Of a stretch of DNA of 39,653 bases, positions 15,933 through 24,769 are shown piece by piece. Source of the DNA: Nitrosotalea sp. (GTDB lineage Archaea; Thermoproteota; Nitrososphaeria; Nitrososphaerales; Nitrosopumilaceae); NCBI GenBank assembly GCA_023251295.1, contig JAHEYZ010000006.1, forward strand, positions 1,655 to 41,307, in the 5' to 3' direction. Position 1 is the first letter of the stretch. Every line of letters starts with the position of its first letter. The notes under the pieces are model-generated. The model ran no database searches. It saw nothing but the letters and a program-made list of their open reading frames with translations, and was not told the origin of the DNA. The position numbers and the translations under genes were made by a program.

Positions 15933-16198
15933 ATAAAAAAATGCTAGAGATCCTTGCATGTCCAATAGACAAACATTTCCCACTTGAAATTTTTGAATCG
16001 AATTCAGAAAATGAAGTAATTTTTGAAGGAGCAATATATTGTACAAAATGTTCTAGATTTTATCCCATCATCGAGGAGATTCCCATAATGTTGCCAGATG
16101 AACTAAGAGACAAAAATAAAGACATTGAATTTTTAAAAAGAAACCAATCCTTGTTGCCAGAAAAAATAACTAAACATGCATTTCCTTGGCATTTGTGA
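15929..16198 (+). CDS. Trm112-like zinc-ribbon protein
   Basis: An 89-aa protein of the Trm112/UPF0434 family. It shows [10 protein letters not shown] at the N-terminus and [19 protein letters not shown], giving CP...CxxC cysteines and the PIxxxIPxML motif. Trm112 activates several methyltransferases acting on tRNA, rRNA and release factor in eukaryotes and archaea. Here it overlaps the Gfo/Idh gene by 4 nt and the acetyltransferase by 1 nt (TGATG), so it is embedded in a sugar-modification run with no methyltransferase beside it. It may be the general Trm112 hub or a dedicated partner of this pathway. Confidence 0.82.
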   Translation: MNKKMLEILACPIDKHFPLEIFESNSENEVIFEGAIYCTKCSRFYPIIEEIPIMLPDELRDKNKDIEFLKRNQSLLPEKITKHAFPWHL

Positions 16199-16680
16199 TG
16201 AATTTGGTAACAAATTTTATCTCAGAAAAAGCAAGGGTGGGAAAGAATGTTCGCATATGGCACTTTGCATATGTTGGTGATAATACTGAGATAGGTGATA
16301 ATGTAAAAATTGGTTCACTTGCACATATTGATTATAATGTAAAGATAGGAGAAAACACTATGATTGAAGGATTAGTTTACATCCCGCCTCTTTCTCGAAT
16401 AGGAAAAAATGTCTTCATTGGACCAGCCGCAGCTTTAACGAATGATCCTTATCCTACAAGCAAAAAACTCATAGGTATTACAATTGAAGACGATGTCATC
16501 ATCGGTTCACGAGCCGTTATTAAAGCAGGCTTAACTATTGGAAAAAACAGCGTAATAGCAATGGGGGCAGTTGTTACAAAAGATGTTCCTCCCAATATGG
16601 TAGTAGTTGGCGTACCTGCGAAAATTAAATACACACGCCAAGAGTATGAAAAGAAAAAGAAGAGATGGGAAAACAGTTAG
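16198..16680 (+). CDS. Left-handed beta-helix (hexapeptide) acetyltransferase
   Basis: A 160-aa acyltransferase with repeated hexapeptide turns ([39 protein letters not shown]) and the C-terminal VVGVPAKI closing typical of WbpD/WlbB-type UDP-amino-sugar N-acetyltransferases. The TNDPYP loop also fits that subgroup. The start is the ATG at 16198, overlapping the previous stop by one base; the track start is an upstream TTG. With the Gfo/Idh dehydrogenase it would form two steps of a diacetamido-uronic acid pathway, though a dedicated DegT-type aminotransferase is not in the window. Its stop overlaps the stop of a convergent membrane protein gene. Confidence 0.87.
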   Translation: MNLVTNFISEKARVGKNVRIWHFAYVGDNTEIGDNVKIGSLAHIDYNVKIGENTMIEGLVYIPPLSRIGKNVFIGPAAALTNDPYPTSKKLIGITIEDDVIIGSRAVIKAGLTIGKNSVIAMGAVVTKDVPPNMVVVGVPAKIKYTRQEYEKKKKRWENS

Positions 16681-16919
16681 GTTTTTATTTTTTTATAAAA
16701 TATCCAGTTCTTTATCTTTGTGAGGATATAAATCCATATAATTATTAAAATTATTGCAATCACGGCTTTAGCAATAGAAGCATAATACAGTTCTAAAAAA
16801 CCAATTTTAACATATCCCTCTAGTGATATCATGGATGTGAGTACAACTAAGAACCCACCACCAATTATGATTAAAATCCACATTATAAGAATAAATGAGA
16901 AGATAGTGTAGTTCATCAT
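16677..16919 (-). CDS. Small membrane protein, two predicted helices
   Basis: Unrecognised 80-aa hydrophobic protein. It has two membrane segments ([20 protein letters not shown] and [18 protein letters not shown]) and a basic tail (FYKKIKT). Its ATG overlaps the stop of the glycan transferase gene by 4 nt (ATGA), so it is the last gene of the gins23 run and probably translated from it. It may be an accessory of the transferase, but no homology is apparent. Its stop overlaps the stop of the convergent acetyltransferase gene. Confidence 0.7.
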   Translation of the reverse strand: MMNYTIFSFILIMWILIIIGGGFLVVLTSMISLEGYVKIGFLELYYASIAKAVIAIILIIIWIYILTKIKNWIFYKKIKT

Positions 16920-17905
16920 ATTTTAATTCCCATCATAAATGCAGTGATAATTGCAAGTAATGCAGAAAAAAATGCCATTTTGAAAATAACGGATACAATT
17001 TGTTTTTCAGTCATTGGACCTGTTGCAAGTATCAGTCGTAGAAGTGTGATTGGCGCATCTTTATCTTCGGTAGCCATAAGTTTAAAATCAGAAGTAACAA
17101 TAGTAGGGTTTTTTATCTGTCTGTGCTCTACTATGCGTTTAACACTAGATAAAAATAAAAAAGAATTCATCACAGCTGGCAAAAGTGCAATGGCTGCAAC
17201 AATTTCTACATGACCAAGTATTGCTATAACACCATACATTGCACCAAGTGTCAAGGCGCCTGAATCCCCTGGAAATATCCTACTAGGAAATTTATGATAT
17301 TTGTAAAAAGCTAATGAAACAAATCCAAGTGGAAGGCTTGCTATTGCAATTTCGTAATTTTGCATAACGAAGAGAGATGCACTTAATGAAAAACTTGCAA
17401 TAGCCATGAAACCACTTACAACCCCATTTAAGACATCAATTGAGTTGATAGTGTTACCAGTTATTGGAATTATGAATATGATTAATGCAAGATAAAGTGC
17501 GGGGATTTTAAATGAACCAAAAAGTGGAAACGCTAGATTTGTATCATATGAGCCTAACAAGATAATTGGAATGGCAGAGGCAGCAAGGGCTATAGGTTTG
17601 AACCATCCCCCAAGAGCCTTTCTGTCATCAATTATTCCCACCACAAAAGCCAGTGAAGTAGTAACGATAATCGTAATTATTGCAGTAGTTGGAAAGAATG
17701 CGAATAATGTAACCTCTGAAGCGATGATCCCAATTAAGATAGATGGACCACCAGGCCTTGGTATCATATCTCCCCCCTTTCTGTGATAGTCTTTTACCGT
17801 GAGATTCCTTTTTTCTAGTGCATGTATCAAGAATGGAGTTATTGCATAAACTGAAAAAAATGACACAATTGAAACCAGTATTGCTGGAACTATTAGATCA
17901 AACAT
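16916..17905 (-). CDS. MraY/WecA/Alg7-type polyprenyl-phosphate sugar-1-phosphate transferase
   Basis: A 329-aa integral membrane enzyme (about 10 helices) that transfers a HexNAc-1-phosphate from a UDP-sugar to a polyprenyl or dolichol phosphate, the first step in building lipid-linked glycans. Motifs visible are the first-loop MIPRPGGPSI, the Mg-binding GIIDDRKA, NSIDVLNG and FPGDSGALTLG, all classic for the family. In archaea this role belongs to AglH-like proteins that start N-glycans. Its ATG overlaps the hel308 stop by one base (TAATG). The convergent gene cluster encodes sugar-nucleotide enzymes that could supply its donor or extend its product. Confidence 0.92.
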   Translation of the reverse strand: MFDLIVPAILVSIVSFFSVYAITPFLIHALEKRNLTVKDYHRKGGDMIPRPGGPSILIGIIASEVTLFAFFPTTAIITIIVTTSLAFVVGIIDDRKALGGWFKPIALAASAIPIILLGSYDTNLAFPLFGSFKIPALYLALIIFIIPITGNTINSIDVLNGVVSGFMAIASFSLSASLFVMQNYEIAIASLPLGFVSLAFYKYHKFPSRIFPGDSGALTLGAMYGVIAILGHVEIVAAIALLPAVMNSFLFLSSVKRIVEHRQIKNPTIVTSDFKLMATEDKDAPITLLRLILATGPMTEKQIVSVIFKMAFFSALLAIITAFMMGIKI

Positions 17906-20031
17906 TAAGATACCTTTTGTAGTTGATCTTTGATATTTTCTGCTAGAGTTGAACCTATCTTGTCTATTTTCGCCAAGTCTTTAATTGGAATTTTTGATAG
18001 GTCTTGAAGGTTTTTGATTCCATTCTTGTATAATATACGTGATCGTATCCTACCTATACCGCGTATCTTAACCAAATCGATGAGCTCTTCTTTTATTCCG
18101 TAAGAAATCCTTTGCCTAAGAACATTCAATTCGTCTAGAATATCAGCTCGTGATTCAAGTTTAGCAAGTTCATATAATGAATATACAAGCCAATCACAAG
18201 TTTCTGCCATTCTATGCATATCACCTGATTCTATTCCCAGATTATCTGAAAGGAAAATCTCGCTTGATTCATTTATCCATGCATGCATTGCCAAAAGACT
18301 CCTTGAACATTCATACTCTGAGATCAGTTCGATTAATTCGGATAGATTATTTTCAAGCAATGTACCTATGGTTTGATAATCTTTGTTACGTAAAGAAAAT
18401 TTTGGAAAAAAATCTTCACAATTTGTAATAAGATGAAGAAATCCAAAAGTGTGATTTTTATGCTTTGAAATTTTTTGTAAAGATTTCCTGAAAGAAACTG
18501 CTGTGAGCGGATCAATGTAAAGCATTGAAGTTTTTTTACCAAATTCAGTTGCTACAAACCTACCTCCCTTTTCTTTTATTAGATCTTCCAATTCAAGATA
18601 ATCTAAGGTAATTTGTATCTTGAATTTTATTGTAGGTTTTCTTATTTGAGAGCCTGCAAGAGTTTCTGCAAAAAAATTGAGCATTTCATCTTTTTTGATA
18701 CCAGGACTAGAGGATATTAAACTCAAAACATGTGTTCTTAGTGCTCTGTCATCAGTAAGTTTTGATAATATAGGCTCTGGGGTTCCATTTACATAATAAT
18801 CAAGTAGATCATCACTATTAGAATTTCCAATAATTATCGCTTCTCCAAATTTATCATACTGCGGTCTTCCTGCTCTACCACAAAGCTGTTTGTATTCAAG
18901 GACACTAATGGGTTTGTTTACACCAATCTTTGCATCATATCTATTAATATTCGATATAATCACACGACGTGCAGGTAGATTTACTCCTGCTGCAAGAGTT
19001 GGGGTAGATGCTAGTAACTTTATTTTTCCATTTCTAAATTCGGATTCTACTGTTTCACGACATTTCTGATTAAGACCTGCGTGATGAAATGCTACTCCTT
19101 TTTTAACAAGTGTGGCAAGATTTTTGACAAGTTCGGTTTGTTCATTGAGGTTGAGTATTTCTTGTGATATTTTGTTTAGTTCATTTTTTTCATGTTCGTT
19201 AAGATTTTTACTTATAACATCTGCTGCTTTACCTGCAAGTGTTACTGAGCGCGCCCTTGTTTCAGCAAATAGAATTGTCTGGCCTCCGTTTTTTATAGAA
19301 TCTATTCCAAGATCTACCGAAGGTCCTCTCATGCTGGTCTCGACTTCAAATTTTTCCCCATTCTGCATTCTAACTATACCACCATCATAGACACCTTCCC
19401 ATAATGGAACTGGTCTCCAGTTGTTTTCGACCAAATCACATCCTATCCAGGATGAGATCTCTGCTGCATTTGTGACAGTAGCACTTAATGCGAGAATCTG
19501 AGGTTTCTGCTGCATTAATTTTAGTTTAGTTAGAATGATTTCAAGAGTTGGACCTCTATCTTGATCACCAAGAAGATGTACTTCATCAACAATAACAAGG
19601 CTTATGTCATCAATCCATTCTGCCCCATGTCTAATGAGTGAATCCATTTTCTCGTTTGTAAGTACAATTATGTCATTTTTTTCAAGATTTTTATCAGTAT
19701 TATCTAATTCACCTGTTGATATTTGGATCCTTATTTTTCTTCCAAAATCTACGGATTCTAATTTTCGAAATTCTGAAAACTTTTCTGCAGATAATGCACG
19801 AAGTGGATTAAGATACACTATTTTTCCTTTTTTCTTAAAAAGATGATTAATCATTGCAAGCATTGCGATTAGCGTTTTTCCACTTGCGGTAGGTGCAGAT
19901 ACTAGTAAGCTTTTTCCTTCTAGAATACCTGCCTTTACACTATCCTCCTGAGTCGGATAAAGTTCTCCATATCCAATTTGGTGTAAAAATTCAATTGCTG
20001 GTTTTGGTAAGTTGAGTTCTGATACTTTCAT
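17905..20031 (-). CDS. hel308: Hel308-type Ski2-like DNA helicase
   Basis: A 708-aa ATP-dependent 3'-5' helicase of the Hel308 (HelQ-like) family, thought to remodel stalled forks and help recombination repair. It has the Q-like LYPTQEDS, Walker A APTASGKT, motif II DEVHLLGD, motif III SATV, motif IV and V elements (AFHHAGLN, STPTLAAGVNLPA) and motif VI QLCGRAGRPQYD. A winged-helix and ratchet domain follow, and a C-terminal helix-hairpin-helix ends the protein (IRGIGRIRSRILYKNG). The start overlaps the mcm stop by 4 nt, linking it to the replicative helicase genes. Confidence 0.95.
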   Translation of the reverse strand: MKVSELNLPKPAIEFLHQIGYGELYPTQEDSVKAGILEGKSLLVSAPTASGKTLIAMLAMINHLFKKKGKIVYLNPLRALSAEKFSEFRKLESVDFGRKIRIQISTGELDNTDKNLEKNDIIVLTNEKMDSLIRHGAEWIDDISLVIVDEVHLLGDQDRGPTLEIILTKLKLMQQKPQILALSATVTNAAEISSWIGCDLVENNWRPVPLWEGVYDGGIVRMQNGEKFEVETSMRGPSVDLGIDSIKNGGQTILFAETRARSVTLAGKAADVISKNLNEHEKNELNKISQEILNLNEQTELVKNLATLVKKGVAFHHAGLNQKCRETVESEFRNGKIKLLASTPTLAAGVNLPARRVIISNINRYDAKIGVNKPISVLEYKQLCGRAGRPQYDKFGEAIIIGNSNSDDLLDYYVNGTPEPILSKLTDDRALRTHVLSLISSSPGIKKDEMLNFFAETLAGSQIRKPTIKFKIQITLDYLELEDLIKEKGGRFVATEFGKKTSMLYIDPLTAVSFRKSLQKISKHKNHTFGFLHLITNCEDFFPKFSLRNKDYQTIGTLLENNLSELIELISEYECSRSLLAMHAWINESSEIFLSDNLGIESGDMHRMAETCDWLVYSLYELAKLESRADILDELNVLRQRISYGIKEELIDLVKIRGIGRIRSRILYKNGIKNLQDLSKIPIKDLAKIDKIGSTLAENIKDQLQKVS

Positions 20032-22112
20032 ACCCGGTTATAATGACCGGGTTTTGATTCATAAATAGCTGACTCACGTTGAAGTTTTTTAATATATTTA
20101 CGTGCTTCCTCTTCTGTAAATTTACCTGTTTTGACTAGTTCCTTAACAAATGTTTTTTCTTCAACTGGTCTTTTTTCGTCACCTTCAAGTGATTTCATAA
20201 CATCCATGAATAGCTGCATTTTAGAAATTTCACTGTGGGGTTTTCCTTGTAGTACTCCTAAATCAACCTGACCAGTGTTAACATCTACTCCAGCATCTTG
20301 TAACATACTTTCTATTAGAAAAATAGCACGTTCTGCGTCTTCAGCATCTACCTGATCTTTCATAAGCAACCTTGCCCTAGCAGTAGACAATCTAATCAAT
20401 CCCTCAAGCTGTCTTGGGGTCACAGTTATCATTCCTTCAGATTCAACATTTCTCATTTTCATGTAATATTCTAGAATTTTATCCTCAGCTTCTTTTGTTA
20501 AAACAGGTTCTATTTTTTTGGCATAAGATAGATATTTTGTAAGTATGTCTACATCAATTAGTGATTTAGTATCAGTGGGTGAGCTTCGATGAAGATTTAA
20601 TATGTGTTTTGCTATTCTGGTGTCCTTTTCTTTGGATGGAACGTCTCTAACTACAAAAATAAGATCAAATCTTGTAAGCAATGGAATTGGCAGGTTTACG
20701 TTTTCTGTAATATTTTTGAACGGATCATATTTTCCATACATAGGGTTAGCTGCTGCCAAAATTGATGTTCTTGCATTTAGTGTAGCTACAATACCTCCTT
20801 TTGCAATGCTTGCAGATTGCTGTTCCATTACTTCGTGTAATGCGCTTCTGTCTTCAGGTTTCATTTTATCAAATTCATCAATACAAACTAAACCTTGATC
20901 TCCAAGAACAACGGCCCCCGCTTCTAACATCATTATACCTATTTTGTCTCGAACTACAGCTGCAGTAAGTCCTGCTGCTGTAGAACCTCTACCAGATGTA
21001 TACAGTCCTCTGGGTGCAATTCGTGCACAAAATTTTAACATCTCACTTTTTGCAGTACCAGGATCTCCAACAAGGAATATGTTGATATCACCACGAATTT
21101 TTGCACCATCTGCAAGGATTCTCTGTGTCGAACCCACAATCAAAAGTAAAATTGCTTCTTTTATGATGTCCTGTCCGCTAATATGGGGAGCAAATGATGA
21201 AATTAATCTGTCATAAATATCAGCATTCTTTCCAAGTGATTTGATAATTTTTTCTTCTTCGGGAGATATTTCTTCTCGTTCTATACTTCTAGAAGTTTTT
21301 GGTCCTCTGCCACCAAGGAATTCAATGTTGTTCCCTTGAATTCTTAATCTGTAAATTCCACTTTTGCCACGCATGGATGGTATGTGTTCTTGTTCAATTC
21401 GTACTATACCTGTAAGTATTACACGGTCACCTGGTCTTGCATTATCAACTAAGTCCTGTAACACTGTAACATCAACATAGTGCGGTAGTTGACCTGGAGG
21501 CAAGTCTTCTGGCAATTCCTGTAGTCTAACCATTTGAAAATCAATGAATCTACTTTCTTCTGGACTAAGTTCTAAATCTTTATGAGTACACTTTCCATTA
21601 TCACATTTTAATGGCTCGTTAAATTCCAGTCCTTTTTCTTGTACTTTCTTTGTTCTATGACCTTCAGGACAAATATAGACAAGCTCTTTTGCTAGCGGTT
21701 TTATTTCAGATGATCTGACTACCATTCCGGATACGCTTGTCATCTTTCCGATGATTTCTGCGTTTATCTCACGCAAACTGCGTTGAGCAGGATAGTTTGC
21801 TATTCTTACTCTGATTTCATGTTGAATCTTTTCTGCATACTGTGGGAATCTCTCTTTAAGAATGTCTTTTATTGCGCTTGCAAATACATTTAGCATTTCA
21901 TCTGGTTTTGTGTTAAAAATGGATTCTATTTCAGGATAAGATACCAAATCATTATAATCAACAACGAGATATTGTACCTTCTTCGCCATCATCTGATCTA
22001 TTTCTTCTACATATTTGTAAGCACCTGATTTATCCTTGAATTGATTCAAAAATTCTTTTATTTGATCCAGACGTCTTCCTTCAGATGATACCGATTCTGA
22101 AACTAGCGTCAT
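20028..22112 (-). CDS. mcm: Replicative DNA helicase MCM
   Basis: A 694-aa homohexameric replicative helicase. Its N-terminal domain carries a zinc-binding region (YICPEGH ... KCDNGKCTH; three cysteines and a histidine candidate) and an OB fold. The AAA+ core has Walker A GDPGTAKSEM, Walker B VCIDEFDKM and the arginine-finger segment LTRFDLIFV. A C-terminal winged-helix tail ends the protein. No intein is present. Its start overlaps the gins23 stop by 4 nt, and its stop overlaps the hel308 start. The gins23-mcm pairing is also known from Sulfolobus. Confidence 0.97.
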   Translation of the reverse strand: MTLVSESVSSEGRRLDQIKEFLNQFKDKSGAYKYVEEIDQMMAKKVQYLVVDYNDLVSYPEIESIFNTKPDEMLNVFASAIKDILKERFPQYAEKIQHEIRVRIANYPAQRSLREINAEIIGKMTSVSGMVVRSSEIKPLAKELVYICPEGHRTKKVQEKGLEFNEPLKCDNGKCTHKDLELSPEESRFIDFQMVRLQELPEDLPPGQLPHYVDVTVLQDLVDNARPGDRVILTGIVRIEQEHIPSMRGKSGIYRLRIQGNNIEFLGGRGPKTSRSIEREEISPEEEKIIKSLGKNADIYDRLISSFAPHISGQDIIKEAILLLIVGSTQRILADGAKIRGDINIFLVGDPGTAKSEMLKFCARIAPRGLYTSGRGSTAAGLTAAVVRDKIGIMMLEAGAVVLGDQGLVCIDEFDKMKPEDRSALHEVMEQQSASIAKGGIVATLNARTSILAAANPMYGKYDPFKNITENVNLPIPLLTRFDLIFVVRDVPSKEKDTRIAKHILNLHRSSPTDTKSLIDVDILTKYLSYAKKIEPVLTKEAEDKILEYYMKMRNVESEGMITVTPRQLEGLIRLSTARARLLMKDQVDAEDAERAIFLIESMLQDAGVDVNTGQVDLGVLQGKPHSEISKMQLFMDVMKSLEGDEKRPVEEKTFVKELVKTGKFTEEEARKYIKKLQRESAIYESKPGHYNRV

Positions 22113-22624
22113 TTCTTGTCACCTAAGATCTGTTTTTGAAAATCTACACTTTGTGTGTGTATTGAGTTAAATAGTGTTCGTTCTTCTATGGACAATTTTT
22201 TCGCAAGATCTGAGGTCATTTTTGATGAGTTGGCCAATCCGATTATTTTTCCCTGTCTTTTTCTCATGAGCGTGTTTAACATACTCTGTACCTTATCTCT
22301 ATCTTGTTGCGCTAGTCTTTTCATGTATTCTCTTACTTTTATGTAAAAATCAATTTCCACAGTAGAAAGATCAAAGTCACCTTGCACATTTTCCTTTACT
22401 AGTGCTTGCTTTAGGGCCACAATCATATCAGTATCCTGTACATCTACAAGTTTCTCAGATGCCAGTATATCAGCTACCCAACGAGGTATACTGATAATTT
22501 CTCCATGTTTGGCATCAATAGAAACCTCTGACGCATCAACCTTGATATCATGATTGAAGGTAACTTTGACATCTTGTAATCCATATCCTAAAGTATGTAC
22601 TTGGATAAGTTCTGATATCTCCAT
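22109..22624 (-). CDS. gins23: GINS complex subunit, Gins23 type
   Basis: Part of the GINS component of the archaeal CMG-like replicative helicase. The 171-aa protein has a small beta-rich domain first (about residues 1-60, ending ISIPRWVADIL) and a helical domain after it (VREYMKRLAQQDRDKVQSML). This B-then-A order is that of the Sld5-unlike Gins23 proteins; Gins51 has the reverse. It is directly upstream of mcm with a 4-nt overlap, as in Sulfolobus. The ATG at 22624 has a TTAAAT element (22648-22655) about 27 nt upstream. The call rests on domain order and context more than on strong motifs. Confidence 0.8.
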   Translation of the reverse strand: MEISELIQVHTLGYGLQDVKVTFNHDIKVDASEVSIDAKHGEIISIPRWVADILASEKLVDVQDTDMIVALKQALVKENVQGDFDLSTVEIDFYIKVREYMKRLAQQDRDKVQSMLNTLMRKRQGKIIGLANSSKMTSDLAKKLSIEERTLFNSIHTQSVDFQKQILGDKK

Positions 22625-22656
22625 TGTGCAAGAAACTCTATCCTAGGATTTAATGG

Positions 22657-22702
22657 GATCGATCGATCAATTCCGTTAACAACTAGCTTTGATCATTTGA
22701 TC
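22657..22702. promoter_or_regulatory. GATC-rich element in the divergent gins23/rfcS promoter region
   Basis: The block holds a perfect palindrome of three GATC units (GATCGATCGATC, 22657-22668) and two TTTGATC repeats (22688-22694 and 22696-22702). It lies between the TATA-like elements of gins23 (22648-22655) and rfcS (22711-22720). It may be an operator shared by replication genes; there is no direct evidence of binding. Confidence 0.35.
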
Positions 22703-22743
22703 TTAGACGTAATTTTATTAGTGAGAGAGAAAGGTAACAGCGT

Positions 22744-23697
22744 ATGACTGAGACTATGATGTGGGTAGAAAAATATCGCCCTGCGAAGCTTTCTTCAATA
22801 ATAAATCAAAAAGAGGTCATAGGTAGTCTAAAAGGCCTTTTAAAAAATACCTCGGAAATACCACATCTAATGTTTTCTGGCTCAGCTGGAGTTGGAAAAA
22901 CTACAGCTGCCATGTGTCTTGCACATGAAATCCTAGGAGAGCATTGGAAAGACCATACTCTTGAACTTAATGCGTCTGATGAACGTGGTATAAACATGGT
23001 AAGGGAAAGGGTCAAGAAATTTGCGCGATTTTCAGGATTGGATATAAAAATTCCATTTAAAATAATAATTTTAGATGAAGCTGATGAGATGACTTCTGAT
23101 GCCCAAACAGCCTTACGTAGAATTATAGAAGACACAGCAAAATATTGTAGATTTGTTTTAATTGCAAACAATATATCCAAGATAATAGAACCGCTACAGA
23201 GCAGATGTGCCATATTCAAGTTCACACGGATTTCAGAAGATGAAGTGATTTCGTATCTTGAAGAAATCTGCAAAAAAGAAAAAGTAAAGTTCGAACAAAA
23301 AGGACTTGAAACAATTTATAGTTATTCAGAGGGCGATATGCGTCACGCCATAAACATACTTCAGGCAGTAGCAAGTCTTGGAATAGTAAATGAATCCAAT
23401 GTAAAAATATCAGCTGGTCTTTCAAGAGTAAGTGATGTTGGTGGTATTCTTAAACTAGCGATCGCAGGGAAATTATCTGAAGCCAGAAACAAGATGATAG
23501 AGATGATTAAAGTATATGGCATGTCAGAATCAGACTTTCTAAAATATTTAACTGAAGAATCTTACAAGATAAAGGCTGGAAAATTGGATGAGATTTTAGA
23601 GACAATTGCAAAATATGATTACAGGTTAATTATTGGTGCAAATCCCGAAATACAGCTCTCTGCGCTTTTAGCAGAACTTGGGCGAATAGGAAAATAA
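22744..23697 (+). CDS. rfcS: Replication factor C small subunit
   Basis: Small AAA+ subunit of the clamp loader, four copies of which join one RfcL (also in this window). The 317-aa protein opens MMWVEKYRPAKL after four extra residues, and has Walker A SGSAGVGKTT, Walker B ILDEADEM and the RFC-specific SRC arginine-finger motif (QSRCAIFKF). No intein. The ATG at 22744 follows an AAAGGT ribosome-binding-like element and an AATTTTATTA TATA-like element about 29 nt upstream. It is divergent from gins23, and its stop is 3 nt from the 3' end of the convergent tRNA-Ser. Confidence 0.96.
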   Translation: MTETMMWVEKYRPAKLSSIINQKEVIGSLKGLLKNTSEIPHLMFSGSAGVGKTTAAMCLAHEILGEHWKDHTLELNASDERGINMVRERVKKFARFSGLDIKIPFKIIILDEADEMTSDAQTALRRIIEDTAKYCRFVLIANNISKIIEPLQSRCAIFKFTRISEDEVISYLEEICKKEKVKFEQKGLETIYSYSEGDMRHAINILQAVASLGIVNESNVKISAGLSRVSDVGGILKLAIAGKLSEARNKMIEMIKVYGMSESDFLKYLTEESYKIKAGKLDEILETIAKYDYRLIIGANPEIQLSALLAELGRIGK

Positions 23698-23700
23698 TAA

Positions 23701-23784
23701 CGCAGAGAGAGGGATTTGAACCCCCGCGTGCTTGCGCACATAGGCTCTCAAGGCCCACGCCATGCCGGGCTAGGCGACCTCTGC
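23701..23784 (-). tRNA. tRNA-Ser(TGA), no encoded CCA
   Basis: Class II tRNA with acceptor GCAGAGG/TCTCTGC (one G-U at the seventh pair) and anticodon loop CTTGAGA (anticodon TGA). The long variable arm has GTGC-GCAA-GCAC pairing, the T arm is GGGGG-TTCAAAT-CCCTC, and the discriminator is G, as expected for serine. No CCA follows. Confidence 0.95.
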
Positions 23785-23867
23785 GAATTTGATTCATAAA
23801 AACTAGTTAAAATTTGTTTAAGATTTTGGTTTTTTTTGCAGAGAGGAATTTATAGAGAAACCAGAAT

Positions 23868-24692
23868 TCAAGTACTTATTATACCAACTTCTACTAGGTA
23901 TTGAATTCCGTTCGCAAAAGTCTTATCATCAATTTCACCATTAGACCACCATTTTGCGTTGTTCTTGATCCATTCAGGAATTCTAACATCTTTGTTTGTT
24001 TCTTTCTTTTCTGTTGTTGGAATTTTGATGATTCCTTCTTTGATCATAAATTGAATGCCGCTCGCAAAAGACTTATCATCAATTTCGCCATCAGACCACC
24101 ATTTTGCGTTGTTTCGGACCCAAAGTGGAATGTCTATTTCGTCATGGATTTGTTGCTGTTCACCTATGTGAATTTGTTTATTGAAAACGATCTCTTTATC
24201 AATAAATTGTGCTGGTGAATCAATCGATATTACGGTAGCTTCTAGATCATACGATCCATTTTCTAAAACATTCTGTCTAGCAGTAATTTTACTGCCGAAT
24301 TCACTCATATATCCTCCTAGGTATGTTTCTTGAGGAGCTTGAACTACTATTCTTGGTTTATCAAATGATTGATATTTGAAATCAATTTCGATTTGACCAC
24401 CTTTGTCATAAAAGAGGGAATTTATGAGGGGAGTTTTAGTATCATTTCGTATAGCCAGTTTTATTGTCACATGTTGAAAATTTTTCTTAGTGGTTTCATC
24501 ATATAGTATCATTTTTAAAGTGAAATCTTGTTTTTCATCGATTTTTTCTGGCAGAATAAAATTCATCACTGGTTTTCTATCTCCAAGTGTGGCCGGATGA
24601 ACATGAACATCTTTATTTTCCATTTGTGCAAATGAAGGTACCAAAGTTCCAGAAATTAATAGTATTGACAAAAAGAATACAACTTTTTTCAA
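23868..24692 (-). CDS. Secreted protein with two C-terminal NNAKWWS repeats
   Basis: The product has a signal peptide (KKVVFFLSILLISGTLVPSFAQ), a beta-rich domain of about 150 residues, and two near-identical C-terminal repeats of about 37 residues beginning IPxWxxNNAKWWS and ending in a GII motif. Such repeats recur in exported proteins of ammonia-oxidising archaea, but their role is not established; a cell-surface attachment or sorting role is a guess. The track start is GTG at 24707, only 13 nt from the AATAAATAAT element. A TTG at 24692 fits leaderless spacing (about 28 nt) and begins the signal peptide as MKKVV, so I prefer it. Confidence 0.8.
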   Translation of the reverse strand: MKKVVFFLSILLISGTLVPSFAQMENKDVHVHPATLGDRKPVMNFILPEKIDEKQDFTLKMILYDETTKKNFQHVTIKLAIRNDTKTPLINSLFYDKGGQIEIDFKYQSFDKPRIVVQAPQETYLGGYMSEFGSKITARQNVLENGSYDLEATVISIDSPAQFIDKEIVFNKQIHIGEQQQIHDEIDIPLWVRNNAKWWSDGEIDDKSFASGIQFMIKEGIIKIPTTEKKETNKDVRIPEWIKNNAKWWSNGEIDDKTFANGIQYLVEVGIIST

Positions 24693-24742
24693 TGCGAGAG
24701 ATGACACAACTATGATTATTTATTGGTTTTCAGACCACTAAT

Positions 24743-24752
24743 GTTTATATCA
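24743..24752 (+). promoter_or_regulatory. TATA box of the orphan gene pair
   Basis: The sequence TTTATATCAT is centred about 23 nt before the GTG at 24770. This fits a leaderless archaeal transcript. Confidence 0.5.
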
Positions 24753-24769
24753 TTAAAATGGAAATTTAG

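Noticed and set aside
22625-22743. Replication origin between gins23 and rfcS
   Set aside because: There is no cdc6/orc1 gene, no origin recognition box set and no long AT-rich unwinding tract; a promoter region explains the spacing.
23701-23850. Possible integration att repeat (GCAGAGAG at the tRNA-Ser end and again near 23839)
   Set aside because: Only about 9 bases match, and the DNA between holds no integrase or foreign genes.
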